Of a stretch of 64,000 nucleotides of DNA, positions 16,940 to 24,709 are shown one piece after another. Where the stretch lies: contig NZ_JAJJMN010000001.1 of the NCBI RefSeq assembly GCF_020905335.1, positions 3,955,236 to 4,019,235 of the forward strand, read 5' to 3'. Each line of letters starts with the position of its first letter. Positions within the stretch are counted from its first letter, which is position 1. Made by a program: the position numbers and the translations under genes. This DNA is from Flavobacterium lipolyticum. Lineage in GTDB: Bacteria > Bacteroidota > Bacteroidia > Flavobacteriales > Flavobacteriaceae. The notes below the pieces were generated by a model. That model had not been told where the DNA came from. It searched no databases and was given only the letters and a program-made list of their open reading frames with translations.

Positions 16940-18865
16940 CTATGAAACCACTTCTTCTAAATTTTTATCAAAAGTGCGTTTTCCGAAGATAGCTTCTAAG
17001 TCATCTTTGAAAATAACTTCTTTTTCAATTAATATGTCAGCTAGTTGATTTAGCTTGTCTTTATTTTCTTCAAGAATTTCAATGGCTCGTTGGTATTGAC
17101 CTTCAATTAATTCTGAGATTTCTTTGTCAATGATTTTTGCAGTTTCGTCAGAATATGGTTTTGAAAAATTGTATTCGCTTTGACCGCTTGAATCGTAATA
17201 CGTAACATTTCCAATTTTATCATTCAAACCATAGATCGTTACCATAGCACGAGCCTGACGTGTAACTTTTTCTAAATCGCTTAATGCTCCGGTAGAAATT
17301 CTGTCAAAAGTTACTTTTTCAGCAGCTCTTCCGCCCATAGTAGCACACATTTCGTCTAACATTTGATCGGTTCTGACGATTTGTCTTTCTTCCGGTAAGT
17401 ACCAGGCTGCTCCTAAACTTTGTCCACGAGGAACAATCGTTACTTTGATTAGTGGTGCAGCATGTTCTAACATCCAGCTTACGGTAGCGTGACCAGCTTC
17501 GTGTATAGCGATAGCTCTTTTTTCTTCCGGTGTAATGATTTTGTTTTTCTTTTCAAGTCCGCCAATGATTCTGTCCACAGCATCAAGGAAGTCTTGTTTG
17601 TCCACTGCTGTTTTGTTGTTACGGGCGGCAATAAGAGCAGCCTCGTTACAAACATTAGCAATATCGGCACCAGAGAAACCAGGAGTTTGTTTGGCTAAGA
17701 AATCAAGATCAAGACCTTCTACTTTTTTGATAGGTGCTAAGTGAACTGCGAAAATTTCAGCTCTTTCACGAATGTCCGGTAAGTCAACAAAGATTTGTCT
17801 GTCGAAACGTCCTGCACGCATTAAAGCTTTGTCAAGTACATCGGCTCTGTTGGTTGCAGCCAGAACAATTACGTTAGAGTTGGTACCAAAACCGTCCATT
17901 TCTGTTAGTAATTGGTTCAATGTGTTTTCTCTTTCGTCATTTCCGCCTGACATATTGCTTTTTCCTCTTGCTCTACCAACAGCGTCAATTTCGTCGATGA
18001 AGATAATAGCAGGAGATTTTTCTTTAGCTTGTTTGAATAAATCACGTACACGTGAAGCACCAACTCCTACGAACATTTCAACGAAATCAGAACCTGATAA
18101 AGAGAAGAACGGAACCTGAGCTTCGCCTGCAACTGCTTTTGCTAGTAATGTTTTACCTGTTCCCGGAGGGCCAACTAGTAAAGCTCCTTTTGGGATTTTA
18201 CCTCCAAGATTAGTATATTTTTCAGGGTTTTTTAAGAATTCTACAATTTCTTGTATTTCTTCTTTTGCTCCTTCTAAACCAGCTACATCTTTAAATGTAG
18301 TTTTAATATCGGTTTTCTCATCAAACAACTTAGCTTTCGATTTTCCAATGTTGAAAATTTGTCCGCCACCGCCACCGGCACCACCTGACATTTTGCGCAT
18401 AATGAAAATCCATACACCAATAATGATGATGATGGGTAGCAGACTGATTAAAATGTCGCTCCAGTTGTTTTTCTGTAAGAAATTAAAATCTTTCAGTTTA
18501 CCTTCGCCAACTGCTTTTTCAAGCTTTGTTTGGAAGATTTGATCGTTACCAATTTCTAAAGTATAATGAGGACCTTTATTAGGTCTGTCAAAAATATCTT
18601 TAGCTACTTTTTTATTAGCTGCGTCTTTAAGAGCCGCAGCGTTTAAATATACTTCAGCTTCAGCTTTGTTATAAACGATTACTTTTTCAATTTGCCCTTT
18701 TTCTAATAAAGTGTTGAATTTAGAAGAAGTTAATTGAGCAGGTTCGCTTAAGTTTGATCCACCGGTTGCAAAACTTATAAATAAAAAAACCAGAAGTATT
18801 GCAGTATATATTAACCAGGGACTTATTTTAAATTTACTCGGATTTGGATTATTATCTTTAGCCAT
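16940..18865 (-). CDS. ftsH: ATP-dependent zinc metalloprotease FtsH
   Basis: 641 residues of a membrane-bound AAA+ protease that removes damaged membrane proteins and short-lived regulators. Two transmembrane helices are near residues 15-35 and 135-155. A Gly-rich stretch (MSGGAGGGGGQIFN) follows the second helix. The AAA core has Walker A GPPGTGKT, Walker B IIFIDEIDAVG and the second region of homology ending GRFDR. The zinc site is HEAGH. It follows rsfS after 15 bases and they are probably co-transcribed. Length and motif order are standard. Confidence 0.98.
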   Translation of the reverse strand: MAKDNNPNPSKFKISPWLIYTAILLVFLFISFATGGSNLSEPAQLTSSKFNTLLEKGQIEKVIVYNKAEAEVYLNAAALKDAANKKVAKDIFDRPNKGPHYTLEIGNDQIFQTKLEKAVGEGKLKDFNFLQKNNWSDILISLLPIIIIIGVWIFIMRKMSGGAGGGGGQIFNIGKSKAKLFDEKTDIKTTFKDVAGLEGAKEEIQEIVEFLKNPEKYTNLGGKIPKGALLVGPPGTGKTLLAKAVAGEAQVPFFSLSGSDFVEMFVGVGASRVRDLFKQAKEKSPAIIFIDEIDAVGRARGKSNMSGGNDERENTLNQLLTEMDGFGTNSNVIVLAATNRADVLDKALMRAGRFDRQIFVDLPDIRERAEIFAVHLAPIKKVEGLDLDFLAKQTPGFSGADIANVCNEAALIAARNNKTAVDKQDFLDAVDRIIGGLEKKNKIITPEEKRAIAIHEAGHATVSWMLEHAAPLIKVTIVPRGQSLGAAWYLPEERQIVRTDQMLDEMCATMGGRAAEKVTFDRISTGALSDLEKVTRQARAMVTIYGLNDKIGNVTYYDSSGQSEYNFSKPYSDETAKIIDKEISELIEGQYQRAIEILEENKDKLNQLADILIEKEVIFKDDLEAIFGKRTFDKNLEEVVS

Positions 18866-18880
18866 TAGAAGAAATTTTCT

Positions 18881-19252
18881 TTAGTATTTGTTTTCGATTG
18901 TAGTTATTTTGGCATCACCCCAAAGGCTTTCGATGTTGTAATATTCTCGAATGTGTTTTTGGAAAACGTGCACTACAATGTGTACATAGTCCATAAGAAC
19001 CCATTCCGCATTATCGGTTCCTTCTACATGCCAGGGTTTGTCCTTTAAATCTTTTGATACAGTTTTTTGAATTGAATTTACAATGGCATTAACTTGGGTA
19101 TTTGAACTTCCGTTGCAAATGACAAAATAGTCACAAACTGCAGTGTCTATTTCTCTTAAGTCAAGAATATCGATATCATTTCCTTTTACTTCTTCAATCC
19201 CTTTGATTATGTTCGCCAATAGAACATCATTATTAACAGTCTTTTTCGCCAT
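18881..19252 (-). CDS. rsfS: Ribosome silencing factor RsfS
   Basis: 123 residues of the RsfS/Iojap/YbeB family. The protein binds ribosomal protein L14 on the large subunit and blocks subunit joining when nutrients are scarce. The family core is visible: DIDILDLREIDTAVCDYFVI, CNGSSNTQVNAIVNSI and the C-terminal WHVEGTDNAEWVLMDY with VHVFQKHIREYY. It lies upstream of ftsH and is divergent from birA, an arrangement often seen in Flavobacteria. Confidence 0.95.
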   Translation of the reverse strand: MAKKTVNNDVLLANIIKGIEEVKGNDIDILDLREIDTAVCDYFVICNGSSNTQVNAIVNSIQKTVSKDLKDKPWHVEGTDNAEWVLMDYVHIVVHVFQKHIREYYNIESLWGDAKITTIENKY

Positions 19253-19345
19253 GAATTATTTTATATGAATTTGTAAAGTTACCAAATTTTGTGATTATTT
19301 TTGAACCTTAACAAAATATTAAATTAAGTTATTTAAATTACTTAA

Positions 19346-20074
19346 ATGAAGCTAATCAAACTCGATGCCATAGATTCTACAAACGATTTCCTTAAATCAT
19401 TGTCAAGTCAGGATGAACTGGAAAATTTTACTGTAGTGACGGCTGAAAATCAGACAAAAGGCAAGGGGCAGATGGGAGCTAAGTGGCAATCTGAGGTGGG
19501 TAAAAACTTAATTATGAGTGTTTTGGTGAGAGATTTTGTCTTTAATAATGAACATGTTTTTAACCTTAGCGTTATAGTGTCTTTAAGTGTAATTGAGGTA
19601 CTAAAATCTCTAAATATTCCTGATTTAAGTATAAAATGGCCAAACGACATTATGTCATACAATAAGAAAATTGGTGGCATACTTATAGAAAATACTCTCA
19701 AAAGTGATGGCAGGATTGTGTCAGTTGTTGGATTGGGCTTAAATGTCAATCAGACTAATTTTGATGAACTTCCAAATGCCTCTTCATTGGCAGTGATTTC
19801 GGGTAGTAGTTTTGAGAAAGAACTTTTGCCTTATTTGATTGTCGAGAAAATGAAAGAGACGATAGGAGCATGGGAAGTTAATTCTAAACATTTATGGTCT
19901 GTTTATTTTAATTCATTGTTCCGAAAAGGTGTTCCAATGCCATTCAGGAACCTCGAGAATCAAAACTTTATGGGAATCATTCAGGGGGTGTCACCTGTCG
20001 GCAGGATTCAAATTCTGTTGGAAGACGATTCTGTTTCAGAGTTTGATATTAAGGAGATTCAGATGCTTTATTAG
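19346..20074 (+). CDS. birA: Biotin--[acetyl-CoA-carboxylase] ligase
   Basis: 242 residues. BirA activates biotin with ATP and attaches it to the carboxyl carrier protein of acetyl-CoA carboxylase. The biotinyl-AMP loop is KGKGQMGAKWQSEVGKN (canonical GRGRxGRxW), followed by IKWPNDI and KIGGILIE, whose Lys contacts biotin. There is no N-terminal winged-helix domain, so this is the monofunctional ligase and not a repressor. It is divergent from rsfS across 93 bases. Confidence 0.95.
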   Translation: MKLIKLDAIDSTNDFLKSLSSQDELENFTVVTAENQTKGKGQMGAKWQSEVGKNLIMSVLVRDFVFNNEHVFNLSVIVSLSVIEVLKSLNIPDLSIKWPNDIMSYNKKIGGILIENTLKSDGRIVSVVGLGLNVNQTNFDELPNASSLAVISGSSFEKELLPYLIVEKMKETIGAWEVNSKHLWSVYFNSLFRKGVPMPFRNLENQNFMGIIQGVSPVGRIQILLEDDSVSEFDIKEIQMLY

Positions 20075-20249
20075 AAGGTTCTGAGGTTCTGAGTTGCTAA
20101 GGTTCTAAGGTTTTTTTTCGAGGTTCAAAGGTTCAAAGTTTTTTTTTAGAGGTTCTGAGGTTCTTAGTTGCTAAGGTTCTAAGTTTTTTTAGAGGTTCTG
20201 AGGTTCTAAGGTTCTAAGTTTTTTTAGAGGTGTAAAGGTTTGGAGGTTT
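20075..20249. repeat. 8-bp-period aaggttct/gaggttct repeat
   Basis: Starts directly after the birA stop codon. Blocks of aaggttct, gaggttct and gagttgct units recur with an 8-base step and are broken by T runs. Similar tracts are at 9531, 33201-33925 (reverse sense) and 35851. Confidence 0.7.
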
Positions 20250-20261
20250 TTTGGGAAACAA

Positions 20262-20293
20262 AAATAAAAAAAACCTGATCGTTAAATCAGGCT
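20262..20293 (-). terminator. Terminator of the SRPBCC gene
   Basis: On the minus strand CCTGAT / ATCAGG form the stem, followed by eight T residues and a further T-rich tract. It lies about 35 bases downstream of the stop codon. Confidence 0.7.
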
Positions 20294-20328
20294 TTCATTT
20301 ATAATTCACAATTAATAATTAATCATTA

Positions 20329-20721
20329 TTAAAGTTTAGTCATATTGTTTGCTAAAGTTTCGATGAATTTGCTGATTGGTCCTTTGATCATCATAGCCAT
20401 CATAGCATTGAATTCGCCTTCAAAAAACAATTGAACGGCACTTTCTGAATCAGAAACGCTGTCAATATTTGAAGTTAAGGTAAATGGAAGTTTATCGCTC
20501 GCAGCTCCCAGAACAATTTTGCTTGGCGCGGTTTTGTCTTTCATTTTAAGTTTTATTTCCGGCATGCCTTTCAATCCAAAAATAAAAGCGTCTTCGCCAA
20601 TTACTTCAAATTTAGCAATATTATCCGGCATTAATTTTTCGAAATTCTTTACATCAGTCAATAAGTCAAATAAATCCTGAGCTGATTTCTGAACGGTAAC
20701 TTTTGGACTTTCTAAGTTCAT
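20329..20721 (-). CDS. SRPBCC family protein
   Basis: 130 residues with the START/Bet v1 (SRPBCC) layout: an N-terminal strand with VTVQKSAQDLFDLLTDVKNFEKLMP, a central set of strands, and the long C-terminal helix (MMIKGPISKFIETLANNM). Proteins of this fold bind hydrophobic ligands; the ligand here is unknown. No signal peptide is present. It is on the same strand as pyrE and 209 bases downstream of it, separated by a heptamer array and a half CGCAAAG element, so a shared transcript is uncertain. Confidence 0.75.
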   Translation of the reverse strand: MNLESPKVTVQKSAQDLFDLLTDVKNFEKLMPDNIAKFEVIGEDAFIFGLKGMPEIKLKMKDKTAPSKIVLGAASDKLPFTLTSNIDSVSDSESAVQLFFEGEFNAMMAMMIKGPISKFIETLANNMTKL

Positions 20722-20750
20722 ATATTAATTTGTTTTTTTTATTTTTATTT

Positions 20751-20815
20751 AACCGCAAAGGGCGCTATGGATTTTGATTTTCTTTGTGTTTACAAACGCA
20801 AAGTTCGCAAAGCTG
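20751..20815. repeat. CGCAAAG repeat, partial copy
   Basis: Holds the left outer arm (aaccgcaaagggcgct) and one inner arm (aaacgcaaagttcgcaaagc) of the large palindrome; the right half is missing. Confidence 0.6.
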
Positions 20816-20856
20816 GATTTTTTAATAATTTACAAAAGGAGCGTAGCGACTTTAAG

Positions 20857-20930
20857 AAAATCTAAAATCTAAAATCTAAAATCTAAAATCTAAAATCTAA
20901 AATCTAAAATCTAAAATCTAAAATCTAAAA
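20857..20930. repeat. Heptamer array, 10 exact copies of tctaaaa
   Basis: Ten uninterrupted tctaaaa units cover 20861-20930, with four further matching bases to the left. The array ends at the base before the pyrE stop codon (TTA on the plus strand at 20931). Confidence 0.9.
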
Positions 20931-21575
20931 TTACTCCTGTCCCCAGGTTGATGGACTCACGTTCCATTCTTGCAGGGTAGACTGTTGTTCTTCGCTGATG
21001 TATTGTTTTTGAACCGCTAAATCCAGTAAGTTTTCGTAATTGCTTAAGGTATACAAATCGATATTGGCATTTTTAAAGTTTTCTTCGGCAACATTAAAGC
21101 CATAGGTAAAAATGGCGGCCATTCCTTTAATATTAGCTCCTTCGTTGCGTAAAGCTTCCACAGCCATCAAACTACTGTTACCGGTACTGATTAAATCTTC
21201 TACTACCACAACATTTTGACCTTTTTGTAAAAAACCTTCTACCTGATTTTGTCTTCCGTGTTTTTTAGCTTCAGGACGCACATATACGAAAGGTAATCCA
21301 AGGCTTTCGGCCACAAGAATTCCAATTCCAATTGCTCCGGTAGCAACTCCGGCAATGACATCCGGTTTTCCAAATTGTTTTTCTATATTTTTCGCAAATT
21401 CATCACGAACGTAGTTTCGGATGCTTGGAAATGAAAGAATTAACCTATTATCACAATAAATAGGAGATTTCCAACCTGAAGCCCATGTAAAAGGATTTTC
21501 GGGATTCAATTTAATTGCATTTATTTGCAAAAGCAATTCGGCTGTTTTTTCGGCAGTATCTTTATTAAAAATCAT
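20931..21575 (-). CDS. pyrE: Orotate phosphoribosyltransferase
   Basis: 214 residues. PyrE joins orotate to PRPP to form OMP in pyrimidine synthesis. The PRPP-binding motif VVVVEDLISTGNSS and the upstream GVATGAIGIG and YVRPEAKKHGR loops are all present. An in-frame ATG at 21608 would add 11 residues, but the inner ATG at 21575 starts the conserved MIFNKDTAEK and has an ideal promoter just upstream. That promoter lies inside the divergent NUDIX gene, whose ATG is only 7 bases away. The mRNA is predicted to start at or next to the ATG. Confidence 0.96.
   Translation of the reverse strand: MIFNKDTAEKTAELLLQINAIKLNPENPFTWASGWKSPIYCDNRLILSFPSIRNYVRDEFAKNIEKQFGKPDVIAGVATGAIGIGILVAESLGLPFVYVRPEAKKHGRQNQVEGFLQKGQNVVVVEDLISTGNSSLMAVEALRNEGANIKGMAAIFTYGFNVAEENFKNANIDLYTLSNYENLLDLAVQKQYISEEQQSTLQEWNVSPSTWGQE
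21557..21564 (+). promoter_or_regulatory. Possible -7 box of the NUDIX gene
   Basis: TATCTTTA, one mismatch from TAnnTTTG, lies inside the pyrE reading frame 18 bases before the NUDIX ATG. No clear TTG -33 partner. Confidence 0.35.
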
Positions 21576-21579
21576 AGTA

Positions 21580-21608
21580 CAAATGTATAAAGTTTTTGTG
21601 AACGACAA
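21580..21608 (-). promoter_or_regulatory. pyrE promoter inside the NUDIX gene
   Basis: On the minus strand TTG (21606-21608), an 18-base spacer and TACATTTG (21580-21587) match the consensus exactly. The last G is five bases before the pyrE ATG, which predicts a leaderless transcript. Confidence 0.65.
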
Positions 21609-22191
21609 ACCACTTTTTTTGACAAATGAAATCTCGAGAGAGACTAATTTTCAATTATTCTTGTTAGAGAGTATTGATATCGAGCAGCTTATAGTGAAAA
21701 TCTTTCAAAATAAAATTCAAAAAGCTTATTTGTATCATCCTGACGAAAAGGAGATTATGAAGACCTTAAAGGCAAAAATTCCTGTTAGTAAAGCTGGGGG
21801 AGGTTTTGTGTACAATAAAAGGGGCGAGGTTTTATTTATCTTCAGAAATGGAAAGTGGGATTTGCCTAAGGGTGGAATCGAGAAGGGGGAAGAAATCGAG
21901 GCTACGGCTATTCGTGAGGTGGAAGAAGAAACAGGAGTGAGTCAGCTTCGTATTACCAATAAACTTCAAAAAACGTATCATGTTTTTAAGCGTAATGGAA
22001 AATACAAACTTAAAATCACGCATTGGTTTGAAATGCATACAGACTTTGAAGGGATTCCTCATGGCCAGGCTGAAGAAGGTATCGAAAAAGTGGCCTGGTT
22101 AAATCCAGAGCAAATAAAAGAAGCTTTGAAAAACTCCTACGAAAACATTAAGCTGTTATTTGAAGAGGAAAACGAAATTAAAGTAGAGTAA
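21583..22191 (+). CDS. NUDIX hydrolase
   Basis: 202 residues. The NUDIX box (GX5EX7REUXEEXGU) is complete, starting at GGIEKGEE and ending REVEEETGV. It binds the metal used to split nucleoside diphosphate-linked compounds; the substrate is not known. An N-terminal domain of about 65 residues precedes it, as in several Bacteroidetes NUDIX proteins. The ATG is 7 bases from the pyrE ATG on the opposite strand, so its promoter must lie inside pyrE. Confidence 0.9.
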   Translation: MYKVFVNDKPLFLTNEISRETNFQLFLLESIDIEQLIVKIFQNKIQKAYLYHPDEKEIMKTLKAKIPVSKAGGGFVYNKRGEVLFIFRNGKWDLPKGGIEKGEEIEATAIREVEEETGVSQLRITNKLQKTYHVFKRNGKYKLKITHWFEMHTDFEGIPHGQAEEGIEKVAWLNPEQIKEALKNSYENIKLLFEEENEIKVE

Positions 22192-22244
22192 GGAAAAAAA
22201 ATACTACCTCATCATTTCCTGATAATTTTTTAGTCCTTTTAATT

Positions 22245-22375
22245 AGGCGTGCCATTATCCTCATAAGAGGGGAGGGCACTATATGCCTATACGTTCTGTT
22301 ATTGGGATGCTGTAGGATTTTCGAGCTACTTCAGTGGTAGGGTTCTATTCGCTACTTATAGTTGTTTTGTAGTAA
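22245..22375 (+). ncRNA. Candidate structured RNA or degenerate repeat
   Basis: A nested hairpin is visible at 22245-22288: AGGC pairs with GCCT, GTGCC with GGCAC and CCTC with GAGG. A second possible hairpin follows around gtaggattt and ggttctattcgctac. It resembles G+C-richer intergenic elements seen in Flavobacteria, but I cannot name the family or fix the strand. Confidence 0.3.
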
Positions 22376-22390
22376 AAGCTAAGAATAATC

Positions 22391-22422
22391 TTGGTAATGT
22401 TTTGATTTTAATTGTATTTTCG
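22391..22422 (+). promoter_or_regulatory. Promoter of the DUF4287 gene
   Basis: TTG at 22391-22393, 21-base spacer, TATTTTCG at 22415-22422 (two mismatches to TAnnTTTG). The ATG is at 22453. Confidence 0.45.
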
Positions 22423-22452
22423 TTTGTCGATGAATCAATTAAACGAACTTTT

Positions 22453-22683
22453 ATGTCATTTCAAGCGTATTTAAAAACAATCAAAGAAAAAACGGGCAAT
22501 GGTCCGGCCGAATTTAGAGCTTTGGCAGAACAGAAAGCATTTACTCAGGAAGGAAAACTCAAGCCTGAAGTAAAAGCCGGAGATATTGTAAACTGGCTTA
22601 AAGCAGATTTTGAATTAGGGCAAGGTCATGCAATGGCAATTTATGCTTTACTAAAAGGTATTAAAGACGAAAATAGCCAGTAA
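22453..22683 (+). CDS. DUF4287 domain-containing protein
   Basis: 76 residues from the ATG at 22453; an upstream in-frame ATG at 22402 would place the start inside the promoter and is not supported. The sequence MSFQAYLKTIKEKTGNGPAE followed by KAGDIVNWLKADFELGQGHAMAIYALLKG is typical of DUF4287, a small helical family found in many bacteria and sometimes fused to DUF5655. The function is not established. It is a stand-alone gene convergent with the next one. Confidence 0.85.
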   Translation: MSFQAYLKTIKEKTGNGPAEFRALAEQKAFTQEGKLKPEVKAGDIVNWLKADFELGQGHAMAIYALLKGIKDENSQ

Positions 22684-22726
22684 AAGGTTTAGCTATTACA
22701 AAAGTAAAAGTTGAAATTTGAATTTT

Positions 22727-22787
22727 TGCTCGTGAAGCCGTTCTTTTTTTAGGGTTTTAAACTTTGAAATAAACCTGTTCACGAGCA
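22727..22787. repeat. Long-loop inverted repeat between convergent genes
   Basis: TGCTCGTGAA (22727-22736) and TTCACGAGCA (22778-22787) are perfect complements separated by 41 bases. It may act as a weak transcription barrier. Confidence 0.5.
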
Positions 22788-22806
22788 GAATTTTGGTAAT
22801 TATCGA

Positions 22807-23301
22807 TTATTCAAACTGATAGAAAGCGTCGTCGATTAGATACTCAATTTTTAAGAATTTATGAGTGAGTTCTGTAATCTCTTCCTGAAAGTTCTCGGAG
22901 TTTAATGTTACCCAGCCTTCCATTAGGGTTAACGGGCCATGATTTGTAGTTACATTTGGCCAGATTTCTTCGTACTTTTTAAATGATTTTCTGAAGACTT
23001 CGGCAAATTTTCGACTCTCGATGGTATAAACTTTAAATTTTCTAAGTTTTAAAGCGTGGATGTTATACATCATTTTTTGTTTTTCGATGCTAGTGTCATT
23101 AACCCAAATTGAAAAGAAAATTCGTGATTCGGCTGTCAGTGCTTCCTGCGGATTGGTTGACCATGATCTTTTGTACAGTTTTAGGAATACGGAGTCTAAG
23201 TATAGGCCAACTGCAACTTCGATTGATTTTTCGTCTAATGTTTTTTGATCGAGACGGTCGGCGGCTTTTTGAAAGCCCTCGAGATAAAAAGAGGTATTCA
23301 T
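22807..23301 (-). CDS. Conserved hypothetical protein
   Basis: 164 residues from the ATG at 23301 (MNTSFYLEGFQKAADRL); an in-frame start at 23403 would add 34 unconserved-looking residues and place the likely promoter inside the gene. No signal peptide, membrane segment or known catalytic motif was seen. It is a mixed alpha/beta soluble protein rich in aromatic and charged residues, ending IEYLIDDAFYQFE. I do not recognise the family. A TATATTTG -7 box lies about 48 bases upstream. Confidence 0.7.
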   Translation of the reverse strand: MNTSFYLEGFQKAADRLDQKTLDEKSIEVAVGLYLDSVFLKLYKRSWSTNPQEALTAESRIFFSIWVNDTSIEKQKMMYNIHALKLRKFKVYTIESRKFAEVFRKSFKKYEEIWPNVTTNHGPLTLMEGWVTLNSENFQEEITELTHKFLKIEYLIDDAFYQFE

Positions 23302-23348
23302 TGTGGTTTTTGGTTTAAATTGGTTTAATGGTATGGTTATAGTTTTAA

Positions 23349-23356
23349 CAAATATA
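23349..23356 (-). promoter_or_regulatory. -7 box upstream of the hypothetical gene
   Basis: TATATTTG on the minus strand, an exact TAnnTTTG match. The -33 partner is unclear. Confidence 0.45.
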
Positions 23357-23599
23357 AATGAACTCTTTGATAATCTGAATGTTTTTTGATTAATCAGGAC
23401 CAATCATCGATGCTTAAAACTTCTTGTTTTAGGAGAATCTTAGCAGTAATGTGGTGTAAAAGGGGATAAATGAAAGTGTAAATAGTATTCTCTACAGAAG
23501 GGAAAGTCGCATCTCAACGAGAAAACATTTCCGAAGTTTTGTGTGGTGTTTTCGTATAAGGTGAGTTGTTCTCTTTATGGATATACTTTGTGTTTGTTT

Positions 23600-23990
23600 G
23601 CTTTTGCCCTTTCAGGGCGGAATCTATTTTTTATTCCGTTTGCTGTGCGTTGCACTGCGTTGTTGCTTTTTGGGCTCTCAGCCCTTTTTTTTGAAGAATT
23701 GCTCCAGCAGAGCAAAATATTTCCAGCTAATGTAGTTTCCAGTTATCAAAAGCTCCAGCGGAGCGAAATATAAGTATTTTGAGAAAGTTCCATTTTTTTT
23801 TTGCTTCTGGAACTCCGCTACTGCTTTTTGGGCTTTCAGCCCGTTTTTGATAATCTTTGATCGAGAAGAGCTCTATGTAATGGTTTGGTGTGAACGTATG
23901 ATTTTTTTGCTCTGAAAGAGCTTTAGCAATAGCTTAGTGCGAAGCACTAAGAATGAATAATGATTTTTTTAGTTAAGCCCTGAAAGGGCG
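23600..23990. repeat. Cluster of ctgaaag/ctccagc mini-palindromes
   Basis: Short perfect palindromes recur through this gene-free stretch: gccctttcagggc (23606), gggctctcagccc (23672), gctccagcagagc (23701), gctccagcggagc (23752), gggctttcagccc (23830), gctctgaaagagc (23909), cttagtgcgaagcactaag (23933) and gccctgaaagggc (23977). The 818-base gap 23404-24221 holds no convincing gene. Confidence 0.8.
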
Positions 23991-24107
23991 ATAGACTATG
24001 TGCAAAGGAAAAATTTATCATATGTTATGGATTTTTTACTAAGAAAGTCTGTTTTTTTAGAATCTATATAATTTTTCATTTTTAACTATTTCATGTCTCA
24101 AAAATCG

Positions 24108-24115
24108 TACTTTTG
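24108..24115 (+). promoter_or_regulatory. Isolated -7 box
   Basis: TACTTTTG, an exact match, 107 bases upstream of the XRE gene. No -33 element was found; it could be a second promoter or chance. Confidence 0.25.
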
Positions 24116-24186
24116 TTTGATATCCAAATCAATAATAAAAAGCATCTAAACTGTATCATACATAGCAAAATATGTTTTTTACATTA

Positions 24187-24217
24187 TTGATTGTAATGAT
24201 CGTTAATATTATCTTTG
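24187..24217 (+). promoter_or_regulatory. Promoter of the XRE regulator
   Basis: TTG at 24187-24189, 20-base spacer, TATCTTTG at 24210-24217. The ATG is only five bases after the box, so the transcript is predicted to be leaderless. Confidence 0.65.
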
Positions 24218-24221
24218 AATT

Positions 24222-24626
24222 ATGAGTACACTTGCAAAACCAAACCATATAGGACGAAAAATTAGCCGAATTCGTGAACTTAGAGACATGAAACAGGAAG
24301 CGTTGGCACAGGCTTTAGGAACCAACCAACAGGCAATTTCAATTTTGGAGAATAGTGAAACTATAGACGATGAAAAACTTGCTCCAATTGCAAAAGCTTT
24401 GGGGGTAAGTCTTGAAGCGCTTAAAAATTTTTCAGACGAAGCAGCAATTAATTATTTTAATAGTTTTACAGATAACAGTGCAGGAACATTTAATAATCAT
24501 TGTGCTTTCAATCCATTAGATAAATTAATGGAATCTATAGAAGAAAATAAAAAACTCTACGAGCGTTTGGTTCAGGCTGAAAAAGAAAAAGTTGAGTTTT
24601 TAGAAAAAATATTAAAGGATAAATAG
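24222..24626 (+). CDS. XRE-family helix-turn-helix regulator
   Basis: 134 residues. The N-terminal two thirds is a Cro/C1-type HTH: IGRKISRIRELRDMKQEALAQ, GTNQQAISILENSE and DDEKLAPIAKALGVSLEAL at about residues 11-66. The tail from about 95 onwards is a heptad-patterned helix (LDKLMESIEENKKLYERLV) that could form a coiled coil for dimerisation. It is a single-gene unit between its own promoter and terminator. The target genes are not known; no toxin partner adjoins it. Confidence 0.9.
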   Translation: MSTLAKPNHIGRKISRIRELRDMKQEALAQALGTNQQAISILENSETIDDEKLAPIAKALGVSLEALKNFSDEAAINYFNSFTDNSAGTFNNHCAFNPLDKLMESIEENKKLYERLVQAEKEKVEFLEKILKDK

Positions 24627-24645
24627 TTTTATCTTTTTATAATTT

Positions 24646-24679
24646 AAAAGCCTAATAAATGTATGTTTATTAGGCTTTT
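24646..24679 (+). terminator. Terminator of the XRE gene
   Basis: AAAAGCCTAATAAA pairs perfectly with TTTATTAGGCTTTT and is followed by a T run. Confidence 0.85.
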
Positions 24680-24709
24680 TTGTTTTTTAGAGATGTTGAT
24701 TTATTAAGT

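Noticed and set aside
20857..20930. Telomere-like or origin iteron array
   Set aside because: Ten tctaaaa units are head-to-tail without DnaA boxes or replication genes nearby; simple slippage explains them.
23543..23773. 76-residue open frame in the repeat-rich gap
   Set aside because: It is made of translated mini-palindromes and has no protein-like composition.
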